This document shows positions 12,075 to 15,594 of a stretch of DNA of 15,594 nucleotides, one piece after another (positions within the stretch are counted from its first letter, which is position 1; each line of letters starts with the position of its first letter). The stretch is from the NCBI GenBank assembly GCA_023227835.1, contig JALOCI010000059.1, forward strand, positions 1-15,594, given 5' to 3'. Under the pieces are notes generated by a model. That model had not been told where the DNA came from and made no database searches. It saw only the letters and a list, made by a program, of their open reading frames with translations. The DNA comes from Bacteroidales bacterium (lineage in GTDB: Bacteria > Bacteroidota > Bacteroidia > Bacteroidales > UBA932). Both the position numbers and the translations under genes were made by a program.

Positions 12075-12773
12075 CTATCGCCGCCTTTCCTGATTCGCCG
12101 GAATGGTCGCGCTCTGCGCGTCGAGCTGGTCGGCGTAGGCACGCTTGGACTTCGGCTTGGCCTTCTTCTTCGGCTTGGGCGGCGCGAGCATCTGCTTTCG
12201 GTACTTGCGCGTCCAGCTCATCAGGGCGATACGCGGCACGCGCTTGTTCGCGTCCGGCAGCTCGAAGCCGGCGCCGGGGTCAGTGTGGTCGCTCTGCCCC
12301 CATGCCTTCGTGATCTCGACGTGCGATGTGAAGCCGCCCCTGCCTGGGCCCGGCTCCTTGCCGAGTGCGAGGAGCTGCTTGGCCTTCAACCAGCGGACGG
12401 GGATGTTGTAATCGATCGACCACTCGGCGTAGGCCCAGGCGGTCCGCTGGATCATTCGCTTCCGCGCCGTCCAGTCGGCGGGCTTCCACCAGGCGAACGA
12501 GGCCGTCTCGGCGTGCAGCCCGGTCTCGTTCAGCGGCGGCGCGCCGTAGGGGATCACGAGGTCGGAGAGCGTCCGATACTTCTCAGCGCCATCGATGCAG
12601 AGTTGCGTTGAGCCGCCCGAGCGCTCGTCTGTGAACCAGCGCGCCATGCCCTCTGCGGTGGGCGCTTGCCCGCCGTGAGTGACGATGTACTGGCAGCGCG
12701 CTTTCGTGCGGGTCTTGCCGTGATGAACAGCCTGATAGTCGCGCCGCGCTGACGCTGTGATGGGGGTAGCCAT
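12075..12773 (-). CDS. Endolysin, N-acetylmuramoyl-L-alanine amidase (Amidase_2 type)
   Basis: 232 residues from the ATG at 12773; an in-frame upstream extension to 12884 is Arg/Ser-rich, overlaps the remnant below and is unlikely. Amidase_2 features: an N-terminal strand ending in His33 (YIVTHGG), helix around 100-120 (WTARKRMIQRTAWAYAEWSI), His151 in FTSHVEITKAWG and the SDHTDPG motif with Asp162/His163/Asp165, typical of phage amidases. His33, His151 and a residue of the SDHTD group are the likely zinc ligands. It should cleave the MurNAc-L-Ala bond. The end is a Lys/Pro-rich stretch (PPKPKKKAKPKSKR), perhaps binding anionic wall polymers. A GGAG lies upstream. First gene of the lysis block. 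Confidence 0.88.
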   Translation of the reverse strand: MATPITASARRDYQAVHHGKTRTKARCQYIVTHGGQAPTAEGMARWFTDERSGGSTQLCIDGAEKYRTLSDLVIPYGAPPLNETGLHAETASFAWWKPADWTARKRMIQRTAWAYAEWSIDYNIPVRWLKAKQLLALGKEPGPGRGGFTSHVEITKAWGQSDHTDPGAGFELPDANKRVPRIALMSWTRKYRKQMLAPPKPKKKAKPKSKRAYADQLDAQSATIPANQERRR

Positions 12774-12784
12774 GAGGTCTCCGT

Positions 12785-12958
12785 TTATCCGCTCGTGATC
12801 GCGCGATAGATGCCGCGCGCTATCAGGTAGTGACCCTCGGCCGATGGATGAACGCGACGGCCTGTGAGGGCGATAGGCGCACATCGCGCATTTTCCGGCG
12901 CCAGATTGTTAGTCCCGACGATAGAATGTTCGAGGTCGCTGCTAGCAATGGAGGCATG
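12785..12958 (-). pseudogene. Remnant of an SGNH hydrolase C-terminus
   Basis: An open frame without any ATG, GTG or TTG between the tail gene and the endolysin reads HSIVGTNNLAPEN and then RRVHPSAEGHYLIARGIYRA before a TAA at 12785-12787. GTNN resembles SGNH block III (GxND) and VHPSAEGHxLIA is an excellent block V with its catalytic His. In intact enzymes these blocks lie roughly 60-80 residues apart; here only about 20, and blocks I and II are missing. The reading frame continues only into antisense-like sequence of the tail gene. Best explained as the deleted remains of an SGNH hydrolase gene or of a tail-protein esterase domain. Confidence 0.5.
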
Positions 12959-12968
12959 GGGAGCGCTT

Positions 12969-13664
12969 CTAAATCGGGATGGTGATCTGGCCGTTGACGG
13001 CCTTCGTGCCGGAAGCCGTCCAGGTATTTCCGGACCCGGTGCGGACAAAGGCCAGAGTCGCAGAACTTGCCGCTATCTGAGCGTTGCCGACATTAGCCGC
13101 GTCGTCAGCGCCGTTGTCAGTCTTAATGGCTATCGGCGCGGCGGTAGCAGCTGCCGCCGCGACAGGTAGCGTGATGGATGCAGATGTAGCGTTGGACGTG
13201 CCGCTGATTGCGAAGTAGTAGGTCAGCAGCCGACCATTGATGGAGAACCAACAGGCGAATGTTGGAGTGGCCGCCCAGCCTGAGTAAGCGGGGGTGTGCG
13301 CGAACTTGGCGGGAAAACCGTACGGGGTGCTGGCGTAGGAATAGCGCGCGTTACTGATCACGCCGCCCGTTAACCCGTCGCCTATACAGGTGATCGTGGT
13401 ATCCGTCACGAAAGCGGCCGAGACAACGACGCTGTATTTCGCACCCGAGTCTGTATAGGAGAGTTTCGTGCCGACTGGGTATCTGGCCGCGACATTCTTC
13501 CCGACGATTTTGAAGGTGCCAGCTGCTACATAGACCCAGGTGTCGGGAGCGGGGAACCACCCCGGCGCTCCGCCCGTGATATCTCGCCCCACTGCCTGAT
13601 CGACACCTTGCAGCCAGTCGGTGTCAACAAGTGAGGCGGTGGTGATTGGATTGTTCGTTGCCAT
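12969..13664 (-). CDS. Phage tail appendage protein
   Basis: 231 residues, ATG start; the TAG stop of the minor tail gene lies inside its TAGGAGAG ribosome site, so the two are closely coupled. The sequence is beta-rich and Gly/Ala/Ser/Thr-rich. The first half (APDTWVYVAAGTFKIVGKNV, a PVGTKLSYTDSG-type strand pair, then ITCIGDGLTGGVISNARYSY) follows a pattern I associate with baseplate or tail-fibre proteins. The second half (SINGRLLTYYFAISGTSNAT, then a low-complexity Ala stretch) could be a jelly-roll receptor-binding module. It probably sits at the tail tip and touches the host surface. Receptor unknown. Confidence 0.75.
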   Translation of the reverse strand: MATNNPITTASLVDTDWLQGVDQAVGRDITGGAPGWFPAPDTWVYVAAGTFKIVGKNVAARYPVGTKLSYTDSGAKYSVVVSAAFVTDTTITCIGDGLTGGVISNARYSYASTPYGFPAKFAHTPAYSGWAATPTFACWFSINGRLLTYYFAISGTSNATSASITLPVAAAAATAAPIAIKTDNGADDAANVGNAQIAASSATLAFVRTGSGNTWTASGTKAVNGQITIPI

Positions 13665-13675
13665 TTCTCTCTCTC

Positions 13676-15433
13676 CTATCCGGCGAACGTTGTCACGCCG
13701 GCCTCGGAATATCCGGCTACCCCGGCGAGCCAGTACTGGGTCATATCTGCGGGCGCGAGTTGTACGATGACGCGGAAGACCTTGCCGCCATCAGTAGACG
13801 AGATCGAAATGCCGTCCACGGTAACGTCCATCTCGATCAGGTCGCTACCCGCCGCGAAGGGCTGATAGCGGAAGGCGAACCGCTGCCCGATTTCCAGCAT
13901 CATGATTACGGGCCAGCACACCGCGGGGTTGCGGGTGTGGAGGATCTCGAGAGCAGGGATACGCTGATGCGGGTCCTTGCGATCGTGTAATAGCTGGCCG
14001 GAGCGCCTCACGGCGTCGGCGGCCGCGATCGGCCAGGTTGCGTTGTAGTCAAGCTCGTCGTACTCGCCTTGCGAGGTGGCATCGACCGCGCTGGCTATGC
14101 CGCCGACCGCATCCGTGATGTAGATACCGTTGAAAATCTTCGTCTCGTCATGAGCGATCTCGTCGTTGACGAGCCGGTAGGGAATCTGCGTGTCGTTTTC
14201 GTTCCCGAAAACACCGAATGTAGCCGCAAACTGCTCTAGGAACCGCTGGCGGTCTCGGAACGTGAACTTACCATCCCGCGAGGCGAAGAAGCGTCCGCCC
14301 TCGGCGATAGCGATCGTCTGTAGGTAGTCGAGGGGATTAGTCCCGATCAGATCGACGGACGCCGGGAGCGTTGCGGTGCCAGGATCAAGATCGACGTCCG
14401 CTGCCGTGTAGCCGAGCTTCGTTACCAGCACGTCGTAGAAGCGCTGGCCCGAAAGCCCCTCGGCGAATACCGTGGCCCCCTGGAAATTACGGCGTCCGAG
14501 AAGCGAGAGCCGGTCGAGCGCCTGGAGGTTGACGACCGCATCCTTCACGTTCGGATAGACCTGCGGAAAGCCCCCGGTGAAGCCGTAGTACATAACCACC
14601 CCGTTGACCGTGTAGCGGATCGGGGTGCGCGGCTTGATCTCATACGGCGAGGCGGTGTTCTCCGAGCTGAGCGCGGCGTCGGTATTGGTGAGTGTGGCGT
14701 TTGCCCCAGCGGCGTCGTAGCGGTCGAGTTCGTCCGAGCGGGTGCGGGTGAATGAGAAGGAGCGCTGCCTACTTCGCCCACCGGGTAGATCGGCTACTGA
14801 GATGAAGACCGGATCAGCATCTCGCGGCCCGTAGCCGTAGGCGAGCTCGAGCTCTTCGGAAACGAGGGACGAGTCGAACCAGCCGCCACCGAAGTTGTCG
14901 AGGGTGCTCGTGTGCCCCGCCACATCGCAGTAGACGGCAATATCGCCGGCACCTGGCACCGCCGTATCGACAGCCGAGCACTCTTGGCGCCACGCCGAGC
15001 CATCCCATAAAAACGCTTGAATAAGCGAACCGGAACACGCTAGACCGATCCACCTTCCCGATGCGATGTTCGGGGTTGGCCCCTGCGCGAGGCTAGTCCA
15101 TCCCACCCCCCCGACGTATCTCAAGAGATGAAGAACCGCGTTATTGTCGGGAACGCAGGACAGCTGATAGAGGTCTGTCCCGTTCGCCCTCGCATAGAAG
15201 ATGACCCGGCCGCTACCGTCGCCGCCGACTTTCCCCCAGATTTCGCAGTCGGGCGAGATCGGCGGCTGAAACCACTTCATGCCGGCGACGCCAGTGGCGA
15301 CTGCTACCTGTGAGGTAATCGGCAACTTCGCCACCGGAGACAGAGCGATCCAATTGCTCCCCGGATCACCATCCGCCCGGTTGAAGTCGTCGAGTAGCGG
15401 CGAGCCGTACGGGCCATGTGTCGGATCGGCCAT
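13676..15433 (-). CDS. Minor tail protein (siphovirus, tail tip)
   Basis: 585 residues. Residues about 10-190 look like a concanavalin/LamG-type jelly roll (DDFNRADGDPGSNWIAL opening, GRVIFYARANG, LDNFGGGWF end), a carbohydrate-binding fold. From about 195 onward is a siphovirus minor tail body: SFSFTRTRSDELDRYDAAGA, ATLTNTDAALSSENTASPYE, IRYTVNG, YYGFTGGFPQVYP and VVNLQALDRLSLLGR blocks, followed by a long beta-rich C-terminal half. The start overlaps the previous stop by one base (TGATG). It sits directly after the probable tape measure gene, the usual place for distal tail/minor tail proteins. Confidence 0.85.
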   Translation of the reverse strand: MADPTHGPYGSPLLDDFNRADGDPGSNWIALSPVAKLPITSQVAVATGVAGMKWFQPPISPDCEIWGKVGGDGSGRVIFYARANGTDLYQLSCVPDNNAVLHLLRYVGGVGWTSLAQGPTPNIASGRWIGLACSGSLIQAFLWDGSAWRQECSAVDTAVPGAGDIAVYCDVAGHTSTLDNFGGGWFDSSLVSEELELAYGYGPRDADPVFISVADLPGGRSRQRSFSFTRTRSDELDRYDAAGANATLTNTDAALSSENTASPYEIKPRTPIRYTVNGVVMYYGFTGGFPQVYPNVKDAVVNLQALDRLSLLGRRNFQGATVFAEGLSGQRFYDVLVTKLGYTAADVDLDPGTATLPASVDLIGTNPLDYLQTIAIAEGGRFFASRDGKFTFRDRQRFLEQFAATFGVFGNENDTQIPYRLVNDEIAHDETKIFNGIYITDAVGGIASAVDATSQGEYDELDYNATWPIAAADAVRRSGQLLHDRKDPHQRIPALEILHTRNPAVCWPVIMMLEIGQRFAFRYQPFAAGSDLIEMDVTVDGISISSTDGGKVFRVIVQLAPADMTQYWLAGVAGYSEAGVTTFAG

Positions 15434-15594
15434 CAGGCAAGTCCCAGGCTCGGCTTCTCGCCGGTCGTCTTCAGCTTGAGTAGTTCGACCCAGATCAACC
15501 GTGCAGCCTCTTGTGGGGACGCTCCGACCATCGACAGGGGGACGGTGATAAAGGTGTTGCCGCCGACGTTCTTGCCGAGCGGGATTACAGCTTC
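15433..15594 (-). CDS. Probable tape measure protein, C-terminal end only
   Basis: The minus-strand frame is open from the window edge to TGA at 15433-15435 and reads EAVIPLGKNVGGNTFITVPL, then SPQEAARLIWVELLKLK and a final LGLA. The GNTFITV-type strand followed by an amphipathic helix is like the C-termini of siphovirus tape measure proteins, and the position just before the minor tail gene fits. Only 53 residues are visible, so the identification leans on gene order; a distal tail protein is the alternative. Confidence 0.6.
   Translation of the reverse strand, partial: EAVIPLGKNVGGNTFITVPLSMVGASPQEAARLIWVELLKLKTTGEKPSLGLA

Noticed and set aside
12774..12884. N-terminal extension of the endolysin to 12884
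   Set aside because: The extra 37 residues are Arg/Ser/His-rich and unlike a signal or domain; the ATG at 12773 has a GGAG site.
12785..13048. Intact 87-aa gene
   Set aside because: Its first half is antisense-frame sequence within the tail appendage gene; only the part below about 12958 has SGNH-like motifs and it lacks a standard start.

Overview
The window is part of a temperate, tailed (siphovirus-type) phage or prophage. The DNA is GC-rich, GTG starts are common and strong AGGAGG-like ribosome sites are frequent. The 585-residue minor tail protein, the phiC31-Gp3-like protein, the Cas4/RecB-like nuclease and the Rpf/transglycosylase-like lysozyme are all types I associate with phages of Actinomycetota (possibly Thermoleophilia). 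Host assignment is inference; no host gene is recognised here.

Layout, right to left. At the right edge a minus-strand late block enters: the end of a gene that is probably the tape measure protein, a minor tail protein, and a tail appendage protein. These are followed by a 195-bp stretch holding what looks like the decayed end of an SGNH hydrolase, then the lysis block: amidase endolysin, XhlA-like anchored coiled-coil protein, holin candidate, a metallophosphoesterase with DNA-binding-type N-terminal domains, a small unknown protein, and a second, membrane-targeted muralytic enzyme that appears to start at CTG. The late block ends at a convergent hairpin near 9416-9451.

The only plus-strand genes (7752-9406) form a lysogeny-type cassette: an XRE repressor, a small polytopic membrane protein and an exported SGNH hydrolase. 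Diverging from the repressor across only 43 bp is a Cro-like XRE gene heading the early operon, which runs leftward for about 6 kb. Seventeen genes follow one another almost without a gap; nearly every junction is a 4-base ATGA or GTGA overlap. They include a TM protein, a conserved-looking 160-aa protein, three tiny membrane proteins, a two-winged-helix protein with a disordered tail, several Cys/His-rich small proteins, a PD-(D/E)XK exonuclease, a Gp3-like protein and, last, a tyrosine integrase. Left of the integrase are a non-coding stretch that is the best place to look for attP, an 82-aa coiled-coil protein and the beginning of a pentapeptide-repeat protein cut by the window edge.

How it fits together: the 43-bp switch should let either the lysogeny cassette or the early operon fire. 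The early operon would deliver recombination, replication-associated and integration functions together. The late block delivers tail and lysis functions. The most notable points are the compact switch, the Gp3-like protein beside a tyrosine rather than serine integrase, the run of tiny membrane genes, the CTG-start lysozyme, and the SGNH and membrane-protein pair expressed with the repressor. No gene-free stretch exceeds 300 bases.
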